NCBI RefSeq assembly: GCF_003105155.1
Contig: NZ_QETK01000008.1
Coordinates: 62,001-126,000 of the forward strand
From: Pseudomonas sp. SDI
GTDB taxonomy: Bacteria; Pseudomonadota; Gammaproteobacteria; Pseudomonadales; Pseudomonadaceae
DNA: 64,000 bases
Reading direction: 5' to 3'
Both the position numbers and the translations under genes were made by a program. Shown here in pieces: positions 1-9,018 of the stretch (position 1 is its first letter; each line of letters opens with the position of its first letter). Under the pieces are notes generated by a model. It searched no databases and had not been told where the DNA came from. It saw only the letters and a list, made by a program, of their open reading frames with translations.

Positions 1-3000
1 TCGATATAGTCATTGCCGGCGCCACCGTAAATTTCGTCGATCCCGGCCTCGCCATAGAGGTGATCGTTACCGCCACCGCCAATCACCACGTCCAGCACAC
101 CAGCGCTGGTCCCGGCATAAATGGTGTCGTCGCCTTCCCCGCCATCGAGGAAGTCTTCAATGTCACCGCCGTAGATCACGTCGTTGCCGTCGCCGCCGTA
201 GATGTGGTCAGCGCCGGACTTGCCATCGAGGATGTCGTCACCGTCTTCACCATAGATCGTGTCGTCACCGTCACCGGCGTCGATCCAGTCGTTGTAATCG
301 GTCCCCACCAGCACTTCGTGGGAGTTGTAGCCCACGGCCGCCGTTCCATCGGGGTTCTGTCCTTGATCCGGACGGTAGTCACGGATGTAGGTTTGTGACA
401 CGTGGGTTTCCGGGTTGGCCAGGCTCATCAGCAGGCCATTGCCACCGATGCCGCCGCTGCCTCCAGTGGAATAGACCCCCACATGGTTCGCCGCAACCAG
501 GGAGCCATACTTGTGCTCGCTCTTGTACGCCGTGGCACTGGCGCCGGAATCGGTGTAGCTGAGCTCGATATAGCTGTCGGCGTAGCCGAACACATCCCCG
601 GCCAGGTGCCGGGCGTCGGTAGTGCGTTCGATGATGTCCTTGAATTGCTCGGTGACCACCTGCTCGTTGAGGTTGGTCATCGCCGGCAACCCGAGGTCGA
701 GTCGGTATAGGTAGTAGAAGCGGTCACCGTCCATCAACCGCTCCATCTGATCCTCGAAGATCGCGTTGAAGGTAGTTCCCAGTTGACCGGTGTAGACGTG
801 TTTTTCAGCCAGGCCACCGATCCACAGATCTATGGCGTTGTAACCGTCATAGCCCGCCACATGATTGCCATTGGCGTCGGCGGCGCCCGAGAGGAAATAC
901 GCTGCCTGTTCGGCAGTGACACTGCCACCGGCATAGTTGACCGTAAGGCCAGAAGCATCGGCATCGATAATCGCCTGGGCATGATCCTTGTCACCGTCGA
1001 AGGAATACGCGGCGATGAAGTTCACCAACGATTCGGGATGAATCATGTTGTTGGCGAAGTCACTCCAGCTGGTATAGGGCGTCAAGCCATCGACGATCAG
1101 GTTGGTGTGATGCTGCGCCCCGGCTGGTGAGGCCCGCTCGGCAATCAGCGCATCGTGAATCTGCTGACGTGCCTGGTTCAGGGTAGGCAGTCCCAAGTCA
1201 CGGCCACGGGCCAGGTTGATGGTGGCCAGGTCCAGTGGCTGACCAAGCAAGCCTTGCTGCAGCGCCGGGGTCACGAACTCATCGATTTCGTTGCTGATTT
1301 GCCGGGTCATGCCCAAGGCAATAGCCGTCGGCCCTACCTCGGCGAAGCCGCCGGGGTTGAGGAACGCCTGCTCCAGCGCATAGTGGGTGATTGCGCCGGT
1401 CAGGTCGTAGCCACCACTAGCACCTTTCTCCAGAGCATCAATGGTTTCGCGCAGTTGTGAGTGACCGAATCGAAACGCAGCCTGACCGTATTCCAGGGAA
1501 ATATTGGTATTGATGCCCGAATCGTAGGTCACGAACTCCGGCAAGTCCGGAGTGATCAGCCGGGCGTACTGGTCTATCGCCACGTGTTGGTATTCCATTT
1601 CTACCGTGAGCTTCGCGGCGTAGAACAACTTGTCCTGATCCCAGGACACCGTGACGCCATCGGCCAGGGTAAAGTTGCCGTTGGCATCGGTGTAAAAACC
1701 ACCGCTACCGTTGCTTACTTGCACCTGCCAGTTGTGCCGCACCGTGGCGTCGGTTTGAGCCAGTACCTCGTTTTGCAGGTTGATCAGCTGCACGTTGTGG
1801 TCTTCGTGGAAGACGTGATGAATGGCGGTGAGTCCGAAGTTCTCGTTCACCCGGCCGTCACCGGCAATGTAGTGATCGCCAACCGATTGCAGCAGCAACT
1901 CGTTAGCCACGGAAAAATCGGCGCTGCCGGGGGCGGCGCTGATCGAGAAGTCGGCGAAGTTGACGAAGCTGAAAAGGTTCTTCGGCCCGGAGTTGTCGTA
2001 GTAGAAGAGCATGCCGTAAGGATTGTTTGCATCGAACGTGATGCTGGTTATATGCGCATCCAACGACATCAATTTCGCCTGATCGATATGCACGTCGTCG
2101 AAGTGCGGGTTCATATCCAGCAGGATGGCTTCGCGGGTGTAAACAACCTGTACCCCGGCAGTGCTCGGATCGGCATCGAGCACATGACCATGGGCGTCGC
2201 GTACACGGAAGTTGGCGATGTCGTCCCAGGTCAGGTCGTCACGCCCGGTGGCCAGCACATGGGCGCGCAACTCACTCAAGGTCGGCAACGTCTGGTGCGT
2301 CACCACCCCATTGAGCGTCCAGGCCGCTTCGTCACTCAAGGTGGTGCCGTCAAACAGCGCCGCCCCGGCAATGAATTGACCGGGGTGATTAGGGTCCGAC
2401 ACCCATTGGCGCAGTAACTGGGTCACCGCATCGTTGGATCCGTAAGTCTGGTTCTGATCAATGTAAGGAGAGTCGAGGTTGACGTATTGCGCCTGGCCTT
2501 GTCCATCGACTTCGCTGACCGTCGCGCGATGCACCTTGATCGAATACACCGGCTGCCCATCCGGGCCGATCGAGCCGTACAGAGGATCGTTTGGCGCCAG
2601 GGGTATGGTGATAGTCGCGTTCTGATTCGGTTTGTTGATGAAATCCAGGCCATGGTCGAAGAATTGTCCGAACAGAGTGAACCAGCCGGTGGTCGACGGG
2701 TCGCCCGCCACGGTGTTCTGGTTACGGATGTAGTACTGGCCGGAATCCGGCGAGGTGGTATCGACTTCGCCGATGGCGCCGAGAATGCCGGGGTCGGTAA
2801 CGATGGCCACCCCTGTAGCGGTGTGCTGGATGTGCCCGTTGGCATCGGTGGCGAAGGTGACGCCGCCACTGACGATGGTCTGGCTGATCATCCGGGGGGT
2901 GTAGTCCACCAGTGAAGCTGTCGGATCGCTATACAGTGAACTACTGTCAGTCATGGGCGTGGCGCCAACGGGCACGCCCTGCCCTGTCAACGCGGCGTTG

Positions 3001-3359
3001 ATGAGGTTCTGATGGACGTAATGCGCGTAATCGGCATGGGTCAAGCGAATGAAATCCTGGCCGAAGCTGCCCCAGGACTGACCGTCCTGGGTCATGTTGT
3101 TGAAATGCCCGGAGACGTTGCGCAAGCCAATCGGATCGCGTGCCCCGTTGTACCAACTGGTTTCACCAGGTGGCGTATCCAGCGGATTGAAGCTGCCCAG
3201 CAAGCCCAGTACATGCACATTACCGTCCGATCCCTCGTAGCCGTACAGCGGCTCACCTGCGGTGTTGTAGCCCACGATGTGAATGGTCGGGAAAGACACC
3301 TGCTGCTCAAGGAACGCAATATCGTTTTGATTGAGGGTGAAGCGCTTTAGCTCATACAT
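1..3359 (-). CDS. Secreted RTX heme peroxidase (animal-peroxidase family), C-terminus cut by window edge
   Basis: The frame is open from ATG at 3359 to the left edge, about 1119 codons, with no stop. The N-terminal part carries the animal heme peroxidase signature. The distal-histidine motif FGQFFDHG lies near residue 235, the proximal-histidine motif FRFGHS near 631, and NLARGRDLGLP near 718. From about residue 1010 the sequence becomes nonapeptide repeats of the GGxGxDxxY type (for example GGDGNDVIYGG), the calcium-binding RTX repeats that precede a type I secretion signal. Family members are usually far longer, so much of the protein lies outside the window. There is no Sec signal peptide, which fits export by the type I system at 5.9-10.4 kb. 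Expected role: a secreted heme enzyme acting on peroxide and halide or organic substrates, possibly antagonistic. The start is chosen because the product begins MYELKRFTLN, close to the divergent kinase gene. Family is certain; substrate unknown. Confidence 0.93.
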   Translation of the reverse strand, partial: MYELKRFTLNQNDIAFLEQQVSFPTIHIVGYNTAGEPLYGYEGSDGNVHVLGLLGSFNPLDTPPGETSWYNGARDPIGLRNVSGHFNNMTQDGQSWGSFGQDFIRLTHADYAHYVHQNLINAALTGQGVPVGATPMTDSSSLYSDPTASLVDYTPRMISQTIVSGGVTFATDANGHIQHTATGVAIVTDPGILGAIGEVDTTSPDSGQYYIRNQNTVAGDPSTTGWFTLFGQFFDHGLDFINKPNQNATITIPLAPNDPLYGSIGPDGQPVYSIKVHRATVSEVDGQGQAQYVNLDSPYIDQNQTYGSNDAVTQLLRQWVSDPNHPGQFIAGAALFDGTTLSDEAAWTLNGVVTHQTLPTLSELRAHVLATGRDDLTWDDIANFRVRDAHGHVLDADPSTAGVQVVYTREAILLDMNPHFDDVHIDQAKLMSLDAHITSITFDANNPYGMLFYYDNSGPKNLFSFVNFADFSISAAPGSADFSVANELLLQSVGDHYIAGDGRVNENFGLTAIHHVFHEDHNVQLINLQNEVLAQTDATVRHNWQVQVSNGSGGFYTDANGNFTLADGVTVSWDQDKLFYAAKLTVEMEYQHVAIDQYARLITPDLPEFVTYDSGINTNISLEYGQAAFRFGHSQLRETIDALEKGASGGYDLTGAITHYALEQAFLNPGGFAEVGPTAIALGMTRQISNEIDEFVTPALQQGLLGQPLDLATINLARGRDLGLPTLNQARQQIHDALIAERASPAGAQHHTNLIVDGLTPYTSWSDFANNMIHPESLVNFIAAYSFDGDKDHAQAIIDADASGLTVNYAGGSVTAEQAAYFLSGAADANGNHVAGYDGYNAIDLWIGGLAEKHVYTGQLGTTFNAIFEDQMERLMDGDRFYYLYRLDLGLPAMTNLNEQVVTEQFKDIIERTTDARHLAGDVFGYADSYIELSYTDSGASATAYKSEHKYGSLVAANHVGVYSTGGSGGIGGNGLLMSLANPETHVSQTYIRDYRPDQGQNPDGTAAVGYNSHEVLVGTDYNDWIDAGDGDDTIYGEDGDDILDGKSGADHIYGGDGNDVIYGGDIEDFLDGGEGDDTIYAGTSAGVLDVVIGGGGNDHLYGEAGIDEIYGGAGNDYI

Positions 3360-3432
3360 AGCAATCTCCAGATATCCGTTAAGTGGCAGGGTTTTCCAAC
3401 CGACTTATCACGATCATCACGGAACTGAAACG

Positions 3433-4923
3433 ATGCTAAAAGATGCAGAAGTCGAATCAAAAAACGAGACTTTTGTCGGTGATCGGGCTGAGACTTTGGT
3501 CGAGCCTGGGCCTGCGTTCAGGGCTGGTAACGCTCGTCACTGGCTCAGTCGTATCCAGACTCAAACGCGTAACCTGAGCCGCTCCACCCAGTTCGTGATT
3601 GCCGCCGCGCTGATCCTTGGACTGACGATGTTTTTCGTCGGCAAACTGGTTAGCGCCCGAATCGAACGGGCCGCCGTGCAAAGCGCCGCCGAGGCCGGTG
3701 CCCACTATATGGAAGCGTTTTTGGAGCCCTATGTGCAGGAGATGAGCCGCGACAACAGGCTGTCGCCTTACAGCGTCAAGTCCTTGGACCGGCTCATGGA
3801 GAGCCGTTCGCTGAAACGACACATCGTCTCGATCAAGATCTGGCGAGCCGACGGCACGGTGGTGTACAGCACGGACAAATCCATCACCAATCGAAAATTT
3901 CCGATGGATGAAATCGCCGAAGCACTCAAGGGCAACGTGGTCACCGACCTTGAGGACCTGGCTCAGGAAGAGAACGAGTTCGAGCGAAAACTGAACGTGC
4001 CGCTCTATGAAATCTATGCGCCGCTGCGCGAATTCCACTCGGGAAAAATCATCGCAGTGGGCGAATTCTATGAGAAGGCGGAAAGCCTGGAGCAGGAAAT
4101 CAGTCGGGTACGCCAGCAGGTCTGGCTGGTGGTCGGTACCGCCACCCTGGCGATGTTGATGCTGCTGTTCTTCCTGGTACAACGCGGAGACAAAATCATC
4201 CAGCGCCAGCAAGTGGCGCTGCGTTTACGTCTGCGGGAACAAACCCGGTTATACATCAGCAATGCCACACTACAGCGCAAAATGACCACGGCAACCCAGG
4301 AGTTTTCCCGGATCAACGAACTGACCCTGCGCCGCATCGGCGCGGACTTGCATGACGGTCCGGCACAGCTGTTGACGCTAATCCTGATCCGGCTCGACGA
4401 CCTCGCCGAGAACTGTTCGGCAGTCGATCAGGAGTCGATGGAAACCATTCGCGGCGCAGCCAGCGATGCACTGCGCGAGGTGCGGGACTTGTCCCGGGGG
4501 CTTGCCCTGCCAGAAATCAATGACCTGACGCTGCTGGAGGAATTGCGCCTGGTGGCGCAGCGGCACGAGCAGCGCACCGGCTCCAAGGTCGAACTGAGAC
4601 TCGGGCCATTGCCGGATGTCGCTCCCCTGCCGCTCAAACTTTGCATCTACCGCTTTGTGCAGGAAACCCTGAACAATGCATATCGCCATGCTCAGGGTAA
4701 AGGTCAGGTTGTCAGCGGAAAACATCTCAACGGGACATTGCTCATCACCGTCAAGGACGATGGCCCGGGCATGGCCGCCGATGCGTTGGTAGTCGACACC
4801 GATGGCCGGACACGCCTTGGGCTGGCGGGTTTACGTTATCGCGTCGAATCCTTGGGCGGGCAATTCAGCATTGATACCTCTACTGGCAAAGGCACGACGG
4901 TGAACGCGCAATTCAAGCTGTAG
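3433..4923 (+). CDS. Membrane sensor histidine kinase (HisKA_3/NarL type)
   Basis: The product has 496 residues. A first membrane segment spans residues 53-73 and a second 230-250. They bracket a periplasmic sensor of about 155 residues that resembles a Cache/CHASE-like extracellular domain. The dimerisation and phosphoacceptor motif DLHDGPAQ puts the phosphorylated histidine at 307, as in the NarX/DegS class that partners LuxR-type regulators. The ATPase domain has an N-box around ETLNNAYRH (411-419), DDGPGM and GLAGLRYRVESLGG. I take ATG 3433. An upstream in-frame start at 3331 would run into the divergent peroxidase gene, leaving no room for promoters. The gene ends exactly where the convergent response-regulator gene ends, with no base between stop codons. 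It probably senses a condition that controls the peroxidase and its exporter; that link is inferred from position only. Confidence 0.92.
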   Translation: MLKDAEVESKNETFVGDRAETLVEPGPAFRAGNARHWLSRIQTQTRNLSRSTQFVIAAALILGLTMFFVGKLVSARIERAAVQSAAEAGAHYMEAFLEPYVQEMSRDNRLSPYSVKSLDRLMESRSLKRHIVSIKIWRADGTVVYSTDKSITNRKFPMDEIAEALKGNVVTDLEDLAQEENEFERKLNVPLYEIYAPLREFHSGKIIAVGEFYEKAESLEQEISRVRQQVWLVVGTATLAMLMLLFFLVQRGDKIIQRQQVALRLRLREQTRLYISNATLQRKMTTATQEFSRINELTLRRIGADLHDGPAQLLTLILIRLDDLAENCSAVDQESMETIRGAASDALREVRDLSRGLALPEINDLTLLEELRLVAQRHEQRTGSKVELRLGPLPDVAPLPLKLCIYRFVQETLNNAYRHAQGKGQVVSGKHLNGTLLITVKDDGPGMAADALVVDTDGRTRLGLAGLRYRVESLGGQFSIDTSTGKGTTVNAQFKL

Positions 4924-5619
4924 TCAGGAACCGCTCCTAGCGTCCATAGGCGTCGTCGCACTGATCTGCAGTCGCCCCATGGCTTCGCGTTCCCAATAGC
5001 GGCGCAGGGCGGTGACGGCTTCCACTCGATTGCGCGCATGCAGTTTCTGCATCACGCAGGTCATGTAGTACTTGACGGTTTTTTCGCTGATCAACAGTTT
5101 CGAAGCAACTTCCTTATTGGTCAGGCCCTTTGAGACTTCACGAATGATCTGTTCCTCCCGATGGGTGAGGTCGATCTTGCGCACTTCCGCTTCATGCTTC
5201 TTGAAGTTGCTCAGCAATTTATTGGCGAACTCCGGTGTGATGTAGATTTCACCGCGGGCAATCGAGCGGATCGCCAGCACCAGGTCTGGCCCACTGACCC
5301 CTTTCAATACATAGCCGCGAGCCCCTGCCTCCAATGCGCAGTAGGCATCATCTTCGGATTCGGACACCGTCAGCATCAGCACTTTGACGTCCGGCAGTTG
5401 CGTCGCGATGAAACGCACTGCACCAAACACATCTCCTGGCATGTTGACGTCCATCAGCATCACATCCGGTCGTGAATGCAGGGCAATGTTCCGGGCATCG
5501 TCGGCGCTGGCGCCCTGCTCCACCACTTGCAGGTCTGTCCTTTTTCTCAACGTGTTGGCCACGCCTTCACGCAACAGCGGGTGGTCATCGGCAATGCCGA
5601 TACGGATAAATGGGTTCAT
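4924..5619 (-). CDS. LuxR/NarL-family response regulator
   Basis: The product has 231 residues. The receiver domain begins MNPFIRIGIADDHPLL, with acidic pocket D11/D12 and phosphoacceptor D57 in LMDVNMPG. The C-terminal LuxR-type helix-turn-helix (about 155-205) contains LTHREEQIIREVSKGLTNKE and the recognition segment SEKTVKYY. ATG 5619 follows an AGGAG ribosome site; the frame continues upstream but the receiver fold starts here. It is the natural partner of the HisKA_3 kinase at 3433-4923, although the genes are convergent rather than co-transcribed. The 314-bp region upstream, shared with the type I secretion operon, holds three copies of a 10-bp motif that could be its binding site. Confidence 0.92.
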   Translation of the reverse strand: MNPFIRIGIADDHPLLREGVANTLRKRTDLQVVEQGASADDARNIALHSRPDVMLMDVNMPGDVFGAVRFIATQLPDVKVLMLTVSESEDDAYCALEAGARGYVLKGVSGPDLVLAIRSIARGEIYITPEFANKLLSNFKKHEAEVRKIDLTHREEQIIREVSKGLTNKEVASKLLISEKTVKYYMTCVMQKLHARNRVEAVTALRRYWEREAMGRLQISATTPMDARSGS

Positions 5620-5933
5620 GACGCGCTCCTGAGAGGGCAGTGTGCAGACACCATTGATTATTAGCAGGTAACCACACAAGACGTGGGTTGCTGGTCGGAT
5701 GAGCCGAGGCCTGAAAGGTCGATTATTAGACTTAGGTCGGACGAATTATCATCGTCAATAAGCCATCTTCATCATAATTTAATAAAAAAATAGCGTTTAA
5801 CTCATTGTTTCTATTTGTGGCTAGATTAGCCAAATAAATGACGACGCCCACAAAGCCAGCCCGCGTCCTCATCCGACCAACAGTCGATCTCCTACGCTGA
5901 AGCAAATAAAACACCCGGCATTGGAACCTCCCG
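5620..5933. promoter_or_regulatory. Divergent control region with repeated GGTCGGAYGA motif
   Basis: This is a 314-bp gene-free region between the response-regulator gene and the secretion operon, AT-rich in its middle (5740-5840). GGTCGGAYGA appears at 5693-5702 and 5735-5744 on the + strand and at 5869-5878 on the - strand. The outer two copies form 12-bp inverted arms (5692-5703 and 5868-5879). A separate 15-bp palindrome, TGGCTA-GAT-TAGCCA, lies at 5818-5832. No convincing sigma-70 box stands out. The arrangement suggests binding by the adjacent LuxR regulator, but this is inference. Confidence 0.5.
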
Positions 5934-7670
5934 ATGGACAAAAAGAGCCGCACGCGATCCGAGTTTACCGAGGTTTTTTTTCGGCTGCGCCACACCTTTT
6001 ACTCGCTGGCCGGCTTCAGTGGCGTGATCAATGTGCTGATGCTCGCACCGGCCATTTACATGCTGCAGGTGTATGACCGGGCGTTGGTCAGCAGCAACCT
6101 CACTACATTGTTGATGCTGACGATCCTGATAGTCGGCTTGTACACCCTGTTGGCGATGCTGGAAGTGGTGCGCACACGGGTATTGATCCGGGTCGGCAAT
6201 CGGCTGGACATGGCCCTCAACCAGCGGGTATTCACCGCAGCGTTCGAACGCAACCTGCGACGAGCCGGCGGCACCCCGGCGCAGGCCTTGCAGGACCTCG
6301 CGCAAGTGCGCCAGTTTCTCACCGGCAACGGGCTATTTGCCTTCTTCGATGCGCCGTGGACGCCGATCTATCTGTTCGTCGCTTACCTGATTCACCCCTT
6401 GCTGGGGATTGTCACCCTGTGCGGTTCGCTGATTCTCGTGGCGCTCACTTGGCTCACCGAAATCGCCACCCAAAAGCCCTTGGGCGAGGCCGGCCTGGCC
6501 GCGCAAACCTCCGCTACATTTGCCAACAACAACCTGCGCAACGCCGAAGTCATAGAAGCCATGGGCATGTTGCCGGCGATCACCCTGCGTTGGTTTGGCA
6601 GCCATCTGCGTATCCTGGAAAGGCAAACCCTTGCCTCCGACCGGGCGGCCTACATCAGTGGCCTGGGGCGTTTCGTGAGAATCACTCTGCAATCGCTGAT
6701 CCTCGGCACTGGCGCGCTGCTGGCGATCGAAGGCTCAATCACCCCCGGCATGATGATCGCCTGCTCGATCCTCAGTGGTCGTGCGCTGGCACCGGTGGAA
6801 CAACTGATCGGCGCCTGGAAACAGTTGTTGACCAGCCGTCGTGCCTGGTCGCGCCTCAACAATCTGCTGCAAGAATTCCCGCCCCGCGCCGATGCGATGA
6901 AGCTACCAAGGCCCTTGGGCATGCTCACAGTCGAGCATCTGCACGCCGGGGCGCCGGGCATGAGCCAACCCATCATTCGTGGCCCGCACTTCAACCTTTC
7001 CCCAGGCGAATCCTTGGGCATCATCGGCCCCTCCGCGTCGGGAAAATCGACCCTGGCGCGTTTGCTGGTGGGCATCTGGCCAGCGCAAAGCGGCAAGGTG
7101 CGTCTGGATGGCGTCGACGTTTACCTGTGGAACAAGGAAGAGCTCGGCCCCTGGGTCGGTTACCTGCCTCAAGACGTGGAATTGTTCGAAGGCAGCATCG
7201 CCGACAACATCGCCCGCTTCGGCGTGGTCGACAGTGACGCGGTGATCGTCGCCGCCAAGCGTGCCGGTGTGCACGACATGATCCTGCACTTTACCCACGG
7301 TTACGACACCACCTTGGATGTGGACGGCAACCCGCTGTCCGGCGGACAAAGGCAGCGCATCGGCCTGGCTCGTGCGCTGTACGGCGAGCCGGCGATTATC
7401 GTCTTGGATGAGCCGAACGCCAACCTCGACGACGCCGGGGAAAAAGCCCTGATCGAGGTTCTTGAAGATCTGAAGATTCGGGGCTGCACCACGGTGCTGA
7501 TCTCCCATCGCCCGAGCATCCTTGGCACCGTCGACAAAGTTCTGATGCTGCGAGAAGGCAGCACCCAGCTGTTCGGCCCTCGAGAGGAAGTGTTTGCTGC
7601 GCTGCGCCAGACCAGCGTGCTGCCGATCGTGGGCGCCCCCACCCTTTCAGCCGTTCGCGGGAGAGAATAA
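5934..7670 (+). CDS. Type I secretion ABC transporter/permease (PrtD/HasD type)
   Basis: The product has 578 residues. The N-terminal membrane domain starts around residue 25 (SGVINVLMLAPAIYMLQVYD, a hallmark of the PrtD/AprD/HasD class) and lacks an N-terminal peptidase domain. The nucleotide-binding domain has Walker A GPSASGKST near residue 365, the ABC signature LSGGQRQR near 468 and Walker B IIVLDEPN near 488. The H-loop motif is ISHRP. The next gene starts at the base after this stop codon, and all three secretion components lie in order (ABC, HlyD, TolC). It should energise export of RTX cargo, most likely the peroxidase at 1-3359. No alternative cargo gene is visible in the window. 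Confidence 0.95.
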   Translation: MDKKSRTRSEFTEVFFRLRHTFYSLAGFSGVINVLMLAPAIYMLQVYDRALVSSNLTTLLMLTILIVGLYTLLAMLEVVRTRVLIRVGNRLDMALNQRVFTAAFERNLRRAGGTPAQALQDLAQVRQFLTGNGLFAFFDAPWTPIYLFVAYLIHPLLGIVTLCGSLILVALTWLTEIATQKPLGEAGLAAQTSATFANNNLRNAEVIEAMGMLPAITLRWFGSHLRILERQTLASDRAAYISGLGRFVRITLQSLILGTGALLAIEGSITPGMMIACSILSGRALAPVEQLIGAWKQLLTSRRAWSRLNNLLQEFPPRADAMKLPRPLGMLTVEHLHAGAPGMSQPIIRGPHFNLSPGESLGIIGPSASGKSTLARLLVGIWPAQSGKVRLDGVDVYLWNKEELGPWVGYLPQDVELFEGSIADNIARFGVVDSDAVIVAAKRAGVHDMILHFTHGYDTTLDVDGNPLSGGQRQRIGLARALYGEPAIIVLDEPNANLDDAGEKALIEVLEDLKIRGCTTVLISHRPSILGTVDKVLMLREGSTQLFGPREEVFAALRQTSVLPIVGAPTLSAVRGRE

Positions 7671-9017
7671 ATGGGCGCGTTGAGTGTCGATCCACGTGAC
7701 CAAGAACAGCTGCGTGCGGTAACCAACATCGATATCGATGACCACCGTCCAGTGCGTTGGGGAGTGTTGCTGGTAATCCTTGGGTTTGGCGGGTTTCTGC
7801 TGTGGTCGTGGCTGGCACCTCTGGACGCCGGGATCGTTGCCACCGCGACCGTCAAAGTCACCAGCAACCGCAAGATCATCCAGCACCTCACCGGTGGCAG
7901 TGTCGAGGCGATCCTGGTACGTGAAGGCGACAACGTCAGCAAAGACCAGGAACTGGTGCGGCTCGACGCTACCCAGGCGCTCTCGGAGCAAGGGGTGGTG
8001 AGCGCGCAGTTCATCGCCACCATGACCATGGAAAACCGCTTGGAAGCCGAGCGCGACGGCTTGCCTGACGTGGTGTTCGACGCTGCAATGTTGCAGCGCT
8101 TTGCGGGCAACGAACACTTGAACAACGCCATCAACCTGCAACGCCATCTGTTCGCCACGCGCCGCACCAGCCTTCAGGGCGAGGTTGGCATTCTGCGTGA
8201 GTCGCTTGTTTCCGCCGAAGCGCAGATCAGAGGCTTGCAACACATCTATGGCGCCCGCTCGGCGCAGATCGGCTTTCTCAATCAGGAGCTGGTCGGGGTG
8301 CGCCAACTGGCGGCCGAAGGCTATGTTCCGCGCAACCGGATGCTCGAACTCGAACGCACAGGTTCGGACCTCAATGCCTCCCAGGCCGATAACCTCAACA
8401 ACATCGCTCGCGCCAAGGGGCAGGTGGCTGACATCAAGTTGCGCATCCTTCAGCGCGAATTCGACTATCGTAAGGAAGTGCAGTCAATGCTCGCTGATGT
8501 GCAAAAGGAAAACAGCGCCCTCACCGACCGTCTGCAAGCCCTGGATTACCAGGTGCGGCATACGGTGATCCGCTCACCGATCGACGGCATGGTCCAGGGC
8601 TTAAGCGTATCGACCATCGGTGGCGTGATCGCCCCCGGCTTCAAGATTATGGAAATTGTGCCAGCCCATGAGCCGCTGCAAATCGACGCCATGATCCCAG
8701 TACAGGCCATCGACCGCATGACGTCGGGCTTGCCGGTGGTCATCTCGTTCCCGGCCTTCAACCATGTGCAAACGCCGAACATCCCGGGCAAGGTGCTGAC
8801 CATCTCCGCTGACCGGTTGCTGAACGAAGAAAACAAGCAGCCGTTTTACCTGGCACAGATCGAAGTGACACCGGCCGGGATGGCCATGCTGGGCAGCAAT
8901 CACATCCGCGCAGGCATGCCCGCCTCGGTCACAATCAAGACCGGTGAACGCAACATGCTCAGTTACCTGTTGAAGCCGCTGCTCGATCGCGTCAATAGTG
9001 CGTTTAAGGAGCAATGA
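7671..9017 (+). CDS. HlyD/PrtE-family membrane fusion protein of type I secretion
   Basis: The product has 448 residues. A short cytoplasmic N-terminus precedes one membrane helix (about 25-45, GVLLVILGFGGFLLWSWLAPL). A lipoyl-like half motif (ATVKVTSNRKIIQHLTGG) follows, then long coiled-coil arms (about 130-290), then the second half with VIRSPIDGMVQGL and the C-terminal beta domain. This is the standard adaptor that bridges the inner-membrane ABC protein and the outer-membrane channel. ATG 7671 directly abuts the ABC stop codon, so translation is probably coupled. The stop is one base before the start of the TolC-like gene, whose AAGGAG ribosome site lies inside this gene's last codons. 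Confidence 0.95.
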   Translation: MGALSVDPRDQEQLRAVTNIDIDDHRPVRWGVLLVILGFGGFLLWSWLAPLDAGIVATATVKVTSNRKIIQHLTGGSVEAILVREGDNVSKDQELVRLDATQALSEQGVVSAQFIATMTMENRLEAERDGLPDVVFDAAMLQRFAGNEHLNNAINLQRHLFATRRTSLQGEVGILRESLVSAEAQIRGLQHIYGARSAQIGFLNQELVGVRQLAAEGYVPRNRMLELERTGSDLNASQADNLNNIARAKGQVADIKLRILQREFDYRKEVQSMLADVQKENSALTDRLQALDYQVRHTVIRSPIDGMVQGLSVSTIGGVIAPGFKIMEIVPAHEPLQIDAMIPVQAIDRMTSGLPVVISFPAFNHVQTPNIPGKVLTISADRLLNEENKQPFYLAQIEVTPAGMAMLGSNHIRAGMPASVTIKTGERNMLSYLLKPLLDRVNSAFKEQ

Positions 9018-9018
9018 C

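Noticed and set aside
1461..2417. 318-codon open frame on the + strand inside the peroxidase gene
   Set aside because: It is antisense to a well-conserved peroxidase domain with clear motifs and arises from high GC; no family match or ribosome site.
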